This document shows, piece by piece, positions 1 through 6,004 of a stretch of DNA of 9,701 nucleotides. This DNA comes from Pseudomonadota bacterium. GTDB lineage: Bacteria; Pseudomonadota; Alphaproteobacteria; Rhizobiales; Devosiaceae. The notes beneath the pieces are model-generated. The model was not told the DNA's origin. It worked only from the letters and a program-made list of their open reading frames with translations, and ran no database searches. The stretch is from the NCBI GenBank assembly GCA_023427545.1, contig JAEZBF010000087.1:1-9701 (forward strand), written 5' to 3'. The translations under genes were made by a program, and so were the position numbers. The stretch's first letter is position 1; every line of letters starts with the position of its first letter.

Positions 1-900
1 CCGGAACCCGCGGCCGAAGCGGCCGCCGCCGAACCCGCACCCGCGGCCGAACCCGCGCCCGCAGAACCGGTCCCGGAACCCGCACTCACCGGCACGCCTC
101 ATCCTCCCGACCAGCAAGGCGACCTCGCTGCGAGCGTCACCCCACTGCAGGTGCCGGAGCTCGCACAAACGCCACCGCCTGCAACGCCCGAACGGCTGAA
201 CCCGGGCGGTCCCCTGGAGCTTGCTGCAGCGCCACCGCCTCCGGGTCCGATCGGCGACTGGATGGTGACCACCGACGCGAACGGCACGACCGTTATCGCG
301 AAGAACCTCAACGGGGACACTGCCGGGACCATCAGGAGCCTTGGGCTGCGCTGCGCGCCCGATGGCGCCATCGAATACGTGATCGATGCGAGCGAGGATT
401 TTACCGCCTTCCGGGTATACTCCGATCGTTCGCAGTACCGCACGGTGCGCGCCGAAGGGAACGTCGTCACCCCCGACAACACCGCCGCGATGACGGACAC
501 CCTGCGCCTCGCCTACGATTGGTCGCGTCAGGTGGCGGACGCCGGTCGTCCGCTCACCATTCGCGCCGACGACGGGTCCGGCACGCTCGCGCTCTTTTCG
601 ACTAACGGGTTCCTGCAGGCGCGCGACACCCTGGCGGAGTACTGCGCGGGCCCCAAGCAGCCGCTGCCCATGACGCCGCCGCCGGAGACGCCGATCGCTG
701 CTGCCCAGACTGCTCCTGAGACACCCGCACCGGAACCTGAGCCGCCCGTAGCCGAAGTGCCCGCGCCTGGGGAACTCCCGGCTGCTCAGCCCGTCCCTTC
801 CGAGCCCACGGTCGCGCCGTCGCCACCCAGACGTGACACCCGTCCACCGATACCCGCACCGCGTCTCGAGCGGCCGGTGGACATCATGAGCGGCGGCTGA
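1..900 (+). CDS. Pro/Ala-rich, probably exported protein of unknown function (5' end outside window)
   Basis: The reading frame is open from the first base and ends at TGA 898-900, so the true start lies upstream; a GTG at 151 is only an internal possible start. The first ~80 codons are low-complexity Pro/Ala/Glu with repeated EPAPA-like units. Codons ~84-216 (about nt 250-648) form one compact domain beginning GDWMVTT and containing ..LRC (Cys at 352-354) and ending ..LAEYC (Cys at 643-645). The C-terminal ~80 codons are again Pro/Ala/Glu-rich and end in a basic-proline stretch. Two cysteines bracketing a beta-rich domain would suit a periplasmic disulfide, and the Pro/Ala flanks would suit a cell-wall-spanning linker; both are inferences. 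I do not recognise the family. The LRC...terminal-Cys pattern faintly recalls small periplasmic TagO/IalB-like domains, but this is not a firm match. The ssrA promoter starts about 10 bases after the stop. Confidence 0.8.
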   Translation, partial: PEPAAEAAAAEPAPAAEPAPAEPVPEPALTGTPHPPDQQGDLAASVTPLQVPELAQTPPPATPERLNPGGPLELAAAPPPPGPIGDWMVTTDANGTTVIAKNLNGDTAGTIRSLGLRCAPDGAIEYVIDASEDFTAFRVYSDRSQYRTVRAEGNVVTPDNTAAMTDTLRLAYDWSRQVADAGRPLTIRADDGSGTLALFSTNGFLQARDTLAEYCAGPKQPLPMTPPPETPIAAAQTAPETPAPEPEPPVAEVPAPGELPAAQPVPSEPTVAPSPPRRDTRPPIPAPRLERPVDIMSGG

Positions 901-909
901 GGCGCCCAT

Positions 910-938
910 TTGCAACCGGGTGCGAGGCCACCTATATT
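910..938 (+). promoter_or_regulatory. Probable sigma-70 promoter of ssrA
   Basis: TTGCAA (910-915) and TATATT (933-938) are separated by 17 bases, the ideal spacing, directly upstream of the ssrA acceptor piece. The predicted transcription start is near 945. The boxes lie in a locally AT-richer stretch between the stop of the preceding gene and the RNA gene. A short inverted repeat, GCCGT (940-944) with ACGGC (952-956), sits at the predicted start. Box sequence and spacing are seen; promoter activity is inferred. Confidence 0.65.
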
Positions 939-1022
939 AGCCGTGCCGGCAACGGCTATGGCGATAAACGGCTTTCGTAATAAACCCATCGGACCCGGGG
1001 GCAGTACCCGGCGCCTCCACCA

Positions 1023-1050
1023 ATCCCTTCCGCTCGTGGGGCGGAGTCAT
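1023..1050 (+). other. Intervening segment removed from the two-piece tmRNA precursor
   Basis: This stretch lies between the acceptor piece CCA (1020-1022) and the first base of the coding piece (1051). It contains a small hairpin, TCCGC (1029-1033) with GCGGA (1041-1045) and a 7-base loop. In known permuted tmRNAs the equivalent segment is excised, giving two RNA pieces held together by base pairing. Position and hairpin are seen; removal is inferred from the family. Confidence 0.8.
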
Positions 1051-1134
1051 GGGGGCGAAATAGGATCGACGAGGGCGTAAAGGATCGACTTTCGCTCGGC
1101 ATGGTACCACCGACATCGGGCCATCCTAATAGTT

Positions 1135-1173
1135 GCCAACGACAACTATGCTCCGGTTGCTCTCGCTGCGTAA
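1135..1173 (+). other. tmRNA tag reading frame (proteolysis tag ANDNYAPVALAA)
   Basis: Twelve codons from GCC 1135 to GCG 1168-1170, followed by TAA 1171-1173, encode ANDNYAPVALAA. With the alanine carried by tmRNA itself, the appended tag is AANDNYAPVALAA. The frame is preceded by TAGTT, equivalent to the TAGTC before the E. coli resume codon. The N-terminal AANDNY matches the part of ssrA tags bound by SspB, and the C-terminal LAA is the classical ClpX/ClpA recognition end. Confidence 0.93.
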
Positions 1174-1300
1174 GCGGCGCTAGCACTGGGAATCAAAGTC
1201 CTCCACTCCTCGCAGGGTGGTAGGCGGGGTCCGCAGGCACCTGGCAACAGAAGCCTGCACCTTCCTTTCATTCCGCCGGAATTTGCCGACCTTATTGCGC

Positions 1301-1330
1301 TTGAAACCGCGTCGCGAGTTCTGGTGTTAT
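1301..1330 (+). promoter_or_regulatory. Possible promoter of sspB
   Basis: TTGAAA (1301-1306) is followed after 18 bases by TGTTAT (1325-1330). A start near 1337 would give sspB a leader of about 20 bases including its ribosome binding site. The -35 box is good and the -10 box mediocre. sspB could also be read through from ssrA: the only hairpin between them, ATTCC-GCC-GGAAT (1270-1282), has no T-run and does not look like a strong terminator. Confidence 0.35.
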
Positions 1331-1345
1331 GCTGGGGTTCTCTAT

Positions 1346-1351
1346 AGAAGG
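1346..1351 (+). promoter_or_regulatory. Ribosome binding site deciding the sspB start
   Basis: AGAAGG lies 6 bases before ATG 1358. It separates the true start from the longer open frame, whose extra codons fall within the tmRNA gene and the spacer behind it. Confidence 0.7.
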
Positions 1352-1357
1352 CCACTC

Positions 1358-1828
1358 ATGGGCGAAGACCTCATCCGCTACGACATTCTCGCCCAGGAGG
1401 CGCTGCGCGGTGTCGTCCGCAAGGTGCTCTCCGAAGTGGTCAAGACCGGCCTTCCCGGCGACCATCACTTCTTCATTTCCTTCTTTACGCGAGCCCCGGG
1501 CGTACGCATCAGCCAGCGCCTGCTCGACCAGTACGACAAGGAAATGACCATCGTACTGCAGAACCGGTTCTGGGACCTCAAGGTCAACGAGACGGGTTTC
1601 GAGGTCGGGCTGTCGTTCGATGAGCGCCCTGAGGTGCTCGCCATTCCGTTCTCGGCCCTCAAGGGCTTCTTCGACCCCTCCGTTCCTTTCGGCCTGCAGT
1701 TCGACCTCGAACGCGAGCGTACCGGCGGCAGCGTGCCCGCCGTCGTGCCGGAAGAAGAGACCGGCGCTCCGCGGGAAGCGCCGGGCGAGAAGGTCGTCAG
1801 CCTGGATGCCTTCCGCAAGAAAACCTAG
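1358..1828 (+). CDS. sspB: SspB-family ClpXP protease adaptor (alpha type)
   Basis: SspB binds the N-terminal part of ssrA tags and tethers tagged proteins to ClpX, speeding their destruction by ClpXP in the cytoplasm. The protein has 156 residues. A conserved core (1-118, starting MGEDLIRYDI and including HHFFISFFTRAPGVRIS and LSFDERPEVLAIPFSALKGFFDPSVPFGLQF) is followed by a flexible Glu/Pro/Gly-rich linker (119-144) and a conserved C-terminal tail EKVVSLDAFRKKT, the position of the ClpX-docking motif in this family. The ATG at 1358 is chosen because AGAAGG (1346-1351) lies 6 bases ahead and the family starts here; the frame stays open back into the tmRNA gene, but an earlier start would translate tmRNA sequence. 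The tmRNA gene that supplies the tag lies about 100 bases upstream. Confidence 0.95.
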   Translation: MGEDLIRYDILAQEALRGVVRKVLSEVVKTGLPGDHHFFISFFTRAPGVRISQRLLDQYDKEMTIVLQNRFWDLKVNETGFEVGLSFDERPEVLAIPFSALKGFFDPSVPFGLQFDLERERTGGSVPAVVPEEETGAPREAPGEKVVSLDAFRKKT

Positions 1829-1831
1829 CGC

Positions 1832-2044
1832 TTGGACAAGCGCTCTCTGACCATCTCCGGCCACCGCACCAGCATCGCGCTGGAGCCCGAGTTCTGGCAG
1901 GCCCTCGAATCCATGGCAGCGGCGCGGGACCTCACGCCAACGGCCCTGATCCGCGAGATCGATGCCGGTCGCGAAGGCACGAACCTCTCGTCCGCTATTC
2001 GCGTCGCCCTCCTGCACTGGGCCCTTGAGCGAGCGCCGGACTAG
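1832..2044 (+). CDS. Small ribbon-helix-helix domain protein
   Basis: This 70-residue protein matches the alphaproteobacterial ribbon-helix-helix group (RHH_4-like) in layout. A beta strand (KRSLTISGHRTSIALEPEFW, about residues 3-22) is followed by helix 1 (ALESMAAARDL) and helix 2 with the NLSSAIRVALLHWALERA stretch. Such proteins usually dimerise, and the paired strands may bind DNA; the target and role here are unknown. The start is TTG 1832, because the frame contains the sspB stop (1826-1828) one codon earlier and no other start codon precedes the domain. There is no clear ribosome binding site, so translation probably depends on coupling to sspB. The stop TAG (2042-2044) overlaps the stop of the opposing AsmA gene. 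The sspB neighbour suggests co-transcription but not necessarily shared function. Confidence 0.85.
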   Translation: MDKRSLTISGHRTSIALEPEFWQALESMAAARDLTPTALIREIDAGREGTNLSSAIRVALLHWALERAPD

Positions 2045-5000
2045 AACCGCGTCGCCGGCTCCGTTGGCGTCAACACCAATGGCTGCTGCACCGCAGGTGC
2101 CGGCGTGCTCACCGCGGGCGCAGGCTGCGATGCCCGCCGGCGGGCTGCGGCCGCCTCTTGCGCCGCAGCCTGCGCTGCAGCGATGCTCTCCGCCTGCCGC
2201 ACGGCTGCGGCCTCGGCAGTGTCGCCCGTCGCGTCGGCGGCAGCCAGCACCGCCTTCTGCCCTTGAGCCACGGCAGCCAGAGCCGCATCCACGGACGCCT
2301 TGGCCGTTTCGGCGTCCTTGACTGCCTTCTCGGCAGCGAGCCGCCGCGCCCGCTCTTCCGCGGCCGCCTTCATCCTCGCTTCGTCTTCCGCCCGCAGCCG
2401 CTCGAGTTCGGCGAGCTCGACCTCGTAGGCATGGACCTGGATCGCGTCGACAAGGCCATTCACCTCGAACTTGCGCTGCGGCGCCAGCAGCGTCCCGCCC
2501 AGCCGCGCCGTGACCTGGGAGGTCGTCTCGTTGATGTGCCCGCCATCGCCCAGCGCCTTGGTTGGAGTCAGCGAATAGGCCCCATCCAGCGCGAGGTCGG
2601 CGAGCCGCACGCTGCCGCCGCCGAACAGCCGCACGTCCTTACCCTCGACGGCAAGGTTGGCATTGCGCAGCGCCCCGGCCGCGACGGTGAAGCTCCCCGC
2701 AACCTCGGGTGCAGTAAACGGCCCTTCCTCCAGCGCCTGCTCGATCTGACCGGCAAGCACGTCGGGTGGCACATCGCCGACCTTTTCCAGAGATGCGGCG
2801 GCTGCGAAGGCCGAGCCGGCAAATCCCTGCACCTCGAAGTTCCTGACGGCGAAACTGCCCTCGCCTGCCAGCGACGAGATCGCCGCCAGGAGGCTGTCGC
2901 CGGTCCCCTCGACCTGCGCGGCGCCCGACAATGTCCCCTTGAGCCACGACCCGGCAGCGGTGGGCAACAGCGCCGGAAGCGAAACGCCATCGAGCCCCAC
3001 GCGAGCGGTAAGCGTCTTGTCCGGAACCGTGCCGGCACAGCAGAGCTTGGCGTCGAACGTCAGCTGACCGCCGCCAAGCGTGCCGGCGAGGTCGCCTACC
3101 CGCAGCGAGTCCGAATCCCAGGCGAGATCGAAACGCACGTCGCTCAACGCGGGGGCGCCGCGCGCGGTGATCGACGCGCTCTCGATTTCCACCCGGCCGG
3201 TGGTCTGCCGCGGCGCGTCGCCGATTGAGATCGGGCCGTCCGGCCATATGTCGCCGCCACCCGATGAGATCAGCCCCGCCGGCCCCACGATCGCCGCCGT
3301 CAGCCCCTCGAGCGGCACGGAACCCAGCGCGATCACGCCGTTGACCGCTCCGGCACCGCCTTGGCGCACCAGCGTCAGCTCGCCCTCGACGGGCTGCCCG
3401 CCCGATTGTGCTTTGATCCCGTTCAGCTCGATGTGGTCGAGCCCGGCGAACCCGAGTTGCGCGCTGCCACTGATCGGCGGCAGCGTGATGCCCCCGGCTC
3501 CCAGCTGCTCGGCAATCGCACCGGGCTCGGCAAGGTTCGCCTTCAGCACCCCGTTGCCCGTCCAGCGCTCCGGATCGGCAGTCGCGATGTTGCCGGCAAA
3601 CCCCAGCGAATCCGCTCCCGATTCCAGCGCCACGCTCGTCTCGAGGCTGCCCGCCGGCGCCCCGCTCAGCGTCAGCGACAGCTTCATCGGCCCGTCCGGC
3701 GACAGCAGGCTCACATCCCCCAGGCCCAGCTGACTGGAGAGACCGGCGACGTCCGCCGACACGAGGTCGAGCTTCAGCCCCATCGGTTCGTGCGCCGCGC
3801 GGAACAGCCCGCCCGCCAGCTGCGCCTGCGCCGTGAGGTCGCCTACCCCGGCTCGGCCCGCAACCGCCATCACTTGCCCGCCATCGCCGCCGGGAGCATC
3901 GAGCCGCAGCGCCAGATCGACCGGTGCCGACCGCACCAGCGCTTCCCGCAGCGGCTCGGGCGTCTCGAGCAGATCGAACAATCGCCCGAGGGCGGGAGCA
4001 TCCGCGGACGCGACCCTGACCGTTCCATCACCGAACAGCTCCGGCCGCGCCATCGTCCCGAACACGGTTGCTGCTAAGGCAAACTGCGCCCCACCGAGAT
4101 CGGCAGCGCTCAGCGACTTGAGGTCCAGCACCCCGCCTTCCCAGCTGCCCTCGAGGTTCAGCCCGGCTCCCGGCAGCCCAAGCACCGTCGCCGAGTTCGC
4201 CTTGGCCGCGATGCTGCCGCGGGGGAACGTCACCCCGAAGCCGCCGCTCGCCGAAAGATCGGGCAGCAAGGCCGCCACGATCTCGCTCGCGTCGGGATCG
4301 AGATCGCCGACTGCCGCCGCGACATCGAGCCGCCGGCTCTGCCCGAACCCGATCGACACCGCGATGTCGTGGCTGGCGCCGGCCAGCACCAGCTTGCCCC
4401 CGCCCAGCGAAAGCGTTTCGTCATCCAGCGTCACGCCTGAGCTGAACGCCGCCTTCTGGTTGAACAGCACATTCCGCGCGGACGGGCGCCGCCACAGCTG
4501 CGCCAGCGCGTCGAGCCGGCTCGTTTCGAGCGACGCCGTGCCGGAGAAATGCGGCCGCTCCCCGGCCGCCGTCAGCGTGCCGTCGAGCTTGAGCCGGGTG
4601 TTGCCCGGCAACACCGCGGCGAAATTCTTCAGCGTCCACCCCTGCGGCCCGCTCAGGGCGTCGAACCGCACGTTCCGCAGCGCCAGCGCGCGCAGGTTCA
4701 CCTCGGCGATGTCGACGCCGATCGTGCCCGGCAGCGAGACCAGCGGCGGTGCCGGCAGCTCCGCGAGCAGCCGCACCAGCTCGTAAGGCACCACCGCATC
4801 CTCGGTGGTCGCATCGCGCGGTGGCAGCGCCAGCACGCCGCCCGAAACCACCGCATCGAATTTCGGGTCCGGACCGAGCACCAGCCGCGCCGCCCCCGTG
4901 AGGCGGGTACCGGCGCGGTTCTCGTCGGGAAGCAGGGTGTAGGCCGGCAGCACGACGCGATCGAGCCCGGCCTCGACACTGCTCGTGATCACGAGGTCGC

Positions 5001-5754
5001 CGCGGACCATGTCGGTGTTGCTCGCAGGCGGCCGGCTGCGGAGCGTGAGGTCGCCGCGAAAGCCCGGCCGGTCCGCCAGCGTCAGCTCGCCTTCGGCGCT
5101 GATCGAGGTGCGCGCGTCGGCCCGCTGCACGAACAGCGCGAGCCGCGACTTGCCCTCGACCGGCACCGTGCTCGTCAGCCTGAGGTCGTAAACGCTGTCG
5201 CCCAGGATGCCGCTGCCCTGGAACGCGAACGGCGCCCCCTGCCCCGGCAGCTCGACCGCGCCTTGCAGCCCGTCGATCCGCAGCGTGTCGCTCGCCCGCG
5301 CATCCGCGATCTTGATCGTCCCGGCCGAGATCGAGGCGTCTTCGATGGTGACGTTCCCCGCGAGACCGGTGCTGCCGCCCATCAGCGGCCCCGCCAGCGC
5401 CCCATCCGGCCCGATTGCCATCAGCAGCTCGGGCTCCTGCAGCAGCAGCCGGGTGATGCTGTAGCGGTCGCGCAGGAAATCGAGCAGCGAGAGCTCGGCC
5501 TCGAGATGAGCCACCGTCATCGCCGGAGCTTCGGGCGGCCCTACCGTCACCTTGTTGAACGTCAGCAGCGGCTGCGGCAGCAGCTGGAAGGCGATGTCGC
5601 CCTCGATGCTCACCGGCGCGCCGAGCGCCGCCGTCGCCGCCTGCTCCATGCGGTCGCGGTAGTTGCCCCAGGGGATCAGCCGCGGCACGAGGAACGCGGC
5701 CATGATCACCAGGATCGTCAGCAGACCGATCGCGATGAAAAGGCGGTTCAGCAC
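2041..5754 (-). CDS. AsmA-family protein, inner-membrane anchored
   Basis: A 1237-residue protein with one N-terminal membrane helix (about residues 5-25) followed by the typical AsmA start: PRLIPWGNYRDRMEQAA, then LGAPVSIEGDIAFQLLPQPLLTFNKVTVG. The long middle part consists of repeated beta-rich stretches (ALDGTL-, LSLGGGKLVLAG-like units) expected of the AsmA/TamB/YhdP fold, a periplasmic groove thought to carry phospholipids toward the outer membrane. Residues about 940-1108 resemble the conserved C-terminal AsmA module. Residues 1109-1208 form a charged then Ala-rich coiled coil, and the last ~30 residues are Pro-rich. The only cysteines seen are the adjacent pair C905-C906. The start is GTG (5752-5754), with AGGAG (plus-strand 5766-5770) 11 bases away, a rather long spacing. 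The exact substrate is not known, and its role in lipid transport or envelope assembly is inferred from the family. The gene is divergent from uvrD and convergent with the ribbon-helix-helix gene. Confidence 0.92.
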   Translation of the reverse strand: MLNRLFIAIGLLTILVIMAAFLVPRLIPWGNYRDRMEQAATAALGAPVSIEGDIAFQLLPQPLLTFNKVTVGPPEAPAMTVAHLEAELSLLDFLRDRYSITRLLLQEPELLMAIGPDGALAGPLMGGSTGLAGNVTIEDASISAGTIKIADARASDTLRIDGLQGAVELPGQGAPFAFQGSGILGDSVYDLRLTSTVPVEGKSRLALFVQRADARTSISAEGELTLADRPGFRGDLTLRSRPPASNTDMVRGDLVITSSVEAGLDRVVLPAYTLLPDENRAGTRLTGAARLVLGPDPKFDAVVSGGVLALPPRDATTEDAVVPYELVRLLAELPAPPLVSLPGTIGVDIAEVNLRALALRNVRFDALSGPQGWTLKNFAAVLPGNTRLKLDGTLTAAGERPHFSGTASLETSRLDALAQLWRRPSARNVLFNQKAAFSSGVTLDDETLSLGGGKLVLAGASHDIAVSIGFGQSRRLDVAAAVGDLDPDASEIVAALLPDLSASGGFGVTFPRGSIAAKANSATVLGLPGAGLNLEGSWEGGVLDLKSLSAADLGGAQFALAATVFGTMARPELFGDGTVRVASADAPALGRLFDLLETPEPLREALVRSAPVDLALRLDAPGGDGGQVMAVAGRAGVGDLTAQAQLAGGLFRAAHEPMGLKLDLVSADVAGLSSQLGLGDVSLLSPDGPMKLSLTLSGAPAGSLETSVALESGADSLGFAGNIATADPERWTGNGVLKANLAEPGAIAEQLGAGGITLPPISGSAQLGFAGLDHIELNGIKAQSGGQPVEGELTLVRQGGAGAVNGVIALGSVPLEGLTAAIVGPAGLISSGGGDIWPDGPISIGDAPRQTTGRVEIESASITARGAPALSDVRFDLAWDSDSLRVGDLAGTLGGGQLTFDAKLCCAGTVPDKTLTARVGLDGVSLPALLPTAAGSWLKGTLSGAAQVEGTGDSLLAAISSLAGEGSFAVRNFEVQGFAGSAFAAAASLEKVGDVPPDVLAGQIEQALEEGPFTAPEVAGSFTVAAGALRNANLAVEGKDVRLFGGGSVRLADLALDGAYSLTPTKALGDGGHINETTSQVTARLGGTLLAPQRKFEVNGLVDAIQVHAYEVELAELERLRAEDEARMKAAAEERARRLAAEKAVKDAETAKASVDAALAAVAQGQKAVLAAADATGDTAEAAAVRQAESIAAAQAAAQEAAAARRRASQPAPAVSTPAPAVQQPLVLTPTEPATRF

Positions 5755-5840
5755 AGGGCAGCGTGCTCCTGGGAGAGTCTGACGACGAGATATTCCGGCA
5801 GGCCGCCCCCGCGCATGGGGCCGCCATGACTCAGACTGAG

Positions 5841-5872
5841 GGCCAGAATATGGCTTGCTCCAGCCATTGGCC
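5841..5872. repeat. Nested imperfect hairpin in the asmA-uvrD intergenic region
   Basis: Outer arms GGCCA (5841-5845) and TGGCC (5868-5872) enclose inner arms TGGCT (5851-5855) and AGCCA (5862-5866), with a 6-base loop and a 5-base bulge on one side. It would lie in the leader of the asmA transcript if that promoter is near CCTATATAGG. There is no T-run, so it is not a standard terminator. Function unknown. Confidence 0.45.
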
Positions 5873-5905
5873 GCCCTCTGCGCATATACTTCGCCTGCCC
5901 TGCTA

Positions 5906-5915
5906 CCTATATAGG
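5906..5915. promoter_or_regulatory. Palindrome CCTATATAGG, candidate -10 region
   Basis: This perfect 10-base palindrome is in the most AT-rich part of the divergent region. Its TATATA core could act as a -10 box in either direction, but neither strand shows a matching -35 box at standard distance. It could equally be a regulator binding site. Confidence 0.3.
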
Positions 5916-5950
5916 TCTGGCAGGAACAAACAGAGATTCGTCAAGCGCTC

Positions 5951-6004
5951 ATGAGCAACGCCAGGAAAAGTGGAGCCCGGTTTTCCGTCCGGCGTTGCGG
6001 CTGA
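5951..6004 (+). CDS. Possible 17-residue leader peptide abutting uvrD
   Basis: ATG 5951 opens a 17-codon frame, MSNARKSGARFSVRRCG, whose TGA (6002-6004) directly touches the uvrD ATG at 6005 in the same frame. The peptide is basic (five Arg/Lys) and contains the whole hairpin 5955-5998. A ribosome translating it would melt the hairpin and could re-start at uvrD, which has no Shine-Dalgarno of its own. There is only a weak AGAG (5932-5935) about 15 bases ahead of ATG 5951. It may be chance; no homology is claimed. Confidence 0.3.
   Translation: MSNARKSGARFSVRRCG
5955..5998 (+). promoter_or_regulatory. Two-part hairpin just before uvrD start
   Basis: Outer arms GCAACGCC (5955-5962) and GGCGTTGC (5991-5998) match perfectly over 8 bases. 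Inner arms GGAAAA (5964-5969) and TTTTCC (5981-5986) match over 6, with an asymmetric internal loop (1 base against 4) and an 11-base terminal loop. The base of the stem ends 6 bases before ATG 6005, so in RNA it would occupy the space where a uvrD ribosome binding site should lie. No T-run follows, so it is not a typical terminator. A role in translation control or mRNA stability is inferred. Confidence 0.6.

Larger units (their letters stand above)
945..1262 (+). ncRNA. ssrA: Transfer-messenger RNA, circularly permuted two-piece form (tmRNA)
   Basis: tmRNA rescues ribosomes stalled on broken mRNAs: it enters as alanyl-tRNA with SmpB, then serves as a short mRNA that adds a degradation tag. 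The gene is permuted. The acceptor piece comes first, with a T-arm (stem 995-999/1007-1011, 7-base loop), the acceptor strand CGCCTCC (1012-1018), discriminator A1019 and encoded CCA (1020-1022). A 28-base spacer (1023-1050) follows. The coding piece starts at 1051 with GGGGGCG, which pairs fully with 1012-1018 and places a G-U wobble at the third pair, the identity mark for alanyl-tRNA synthetase. A D-arm-like ATAGGATCGAC follows, then a pseudoknot-like region (ATGG 1101-1104 with CCAT 1121-1124), the tag frame 1135-1173, and a 3' hairpin (1233-1238 with 1253-1258). Permutation is the known alphaproteobacterial form. The outer ends (about 945 and 1262) are estimates; mature ends cannot be read from sequence. 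Confidence 0.95.
5755..6004. other. Divergent intergenic region between asmA-family gene and uvrD
   Basis: This 250-base region should hold the promoters of both genes. Visible structure: the asmA ribosome binding site (5766-5770); an odd palindrome CTCAGACTGAG (5830-5840); a nested hairpin (5841-5872); the perfect 10-base palindrome CCTATATAGG (5906-5915), whose TATATA core could be a -10 box on either strand; and the hairpin before uvrD (5955-5998). No -35 box with a 16-18 base spacing to TATATA is convincing on either strand, so I do not assign a promoter firmly. Open frames here are short and unconvincing. Confidence 0.6.

Noticed and set aside
1..100. Tandem GAACCCGC-like repeats at the left edge
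   Set aside because: They are the codon pattern of a Pro/Ala/Glu-rich protein stretch inside an open frame, not a separate DNA repeat element.
1270..1282. ATTCC-GCC-GGAAT hairpin after ssrA as a terminator
   Set aside because: The stem is only 5 base pairs and is followed by TTGCC rather than a T-run, too weak to call.
1292..2017. 241-residue minus-strand frame across sspB
   Set aside because: It is antisense to sspB and the ribbon-helix-helix gene, with no recognisable domain.
4421..5829. Long open frames on both strands across the AsmA gene start region (468 residues at 4421-5827 minus, 426 residues at 4549-5829 plus)
   Set aside because: They are rich in Arg, Ala and Pro with no domain signal and exist because GC-rich codon bias keeps other frames open; the AsmA frame explains the region with a membrane helix and family motifs.
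5924..5938. Possible alphaproteobacterial SOS box (GAAC-N7-GAAC) before uvrD
   Set aside because: Only the first half matches; the second is GATT, so there is no credible LexA site.
5763..5954. 63-codon plus-strand frame in the asmA-uvrD intergenic region
   Set aside because: No ribosome binding site, low-information composition, and it runs through palindromes and likely promoter sequence.
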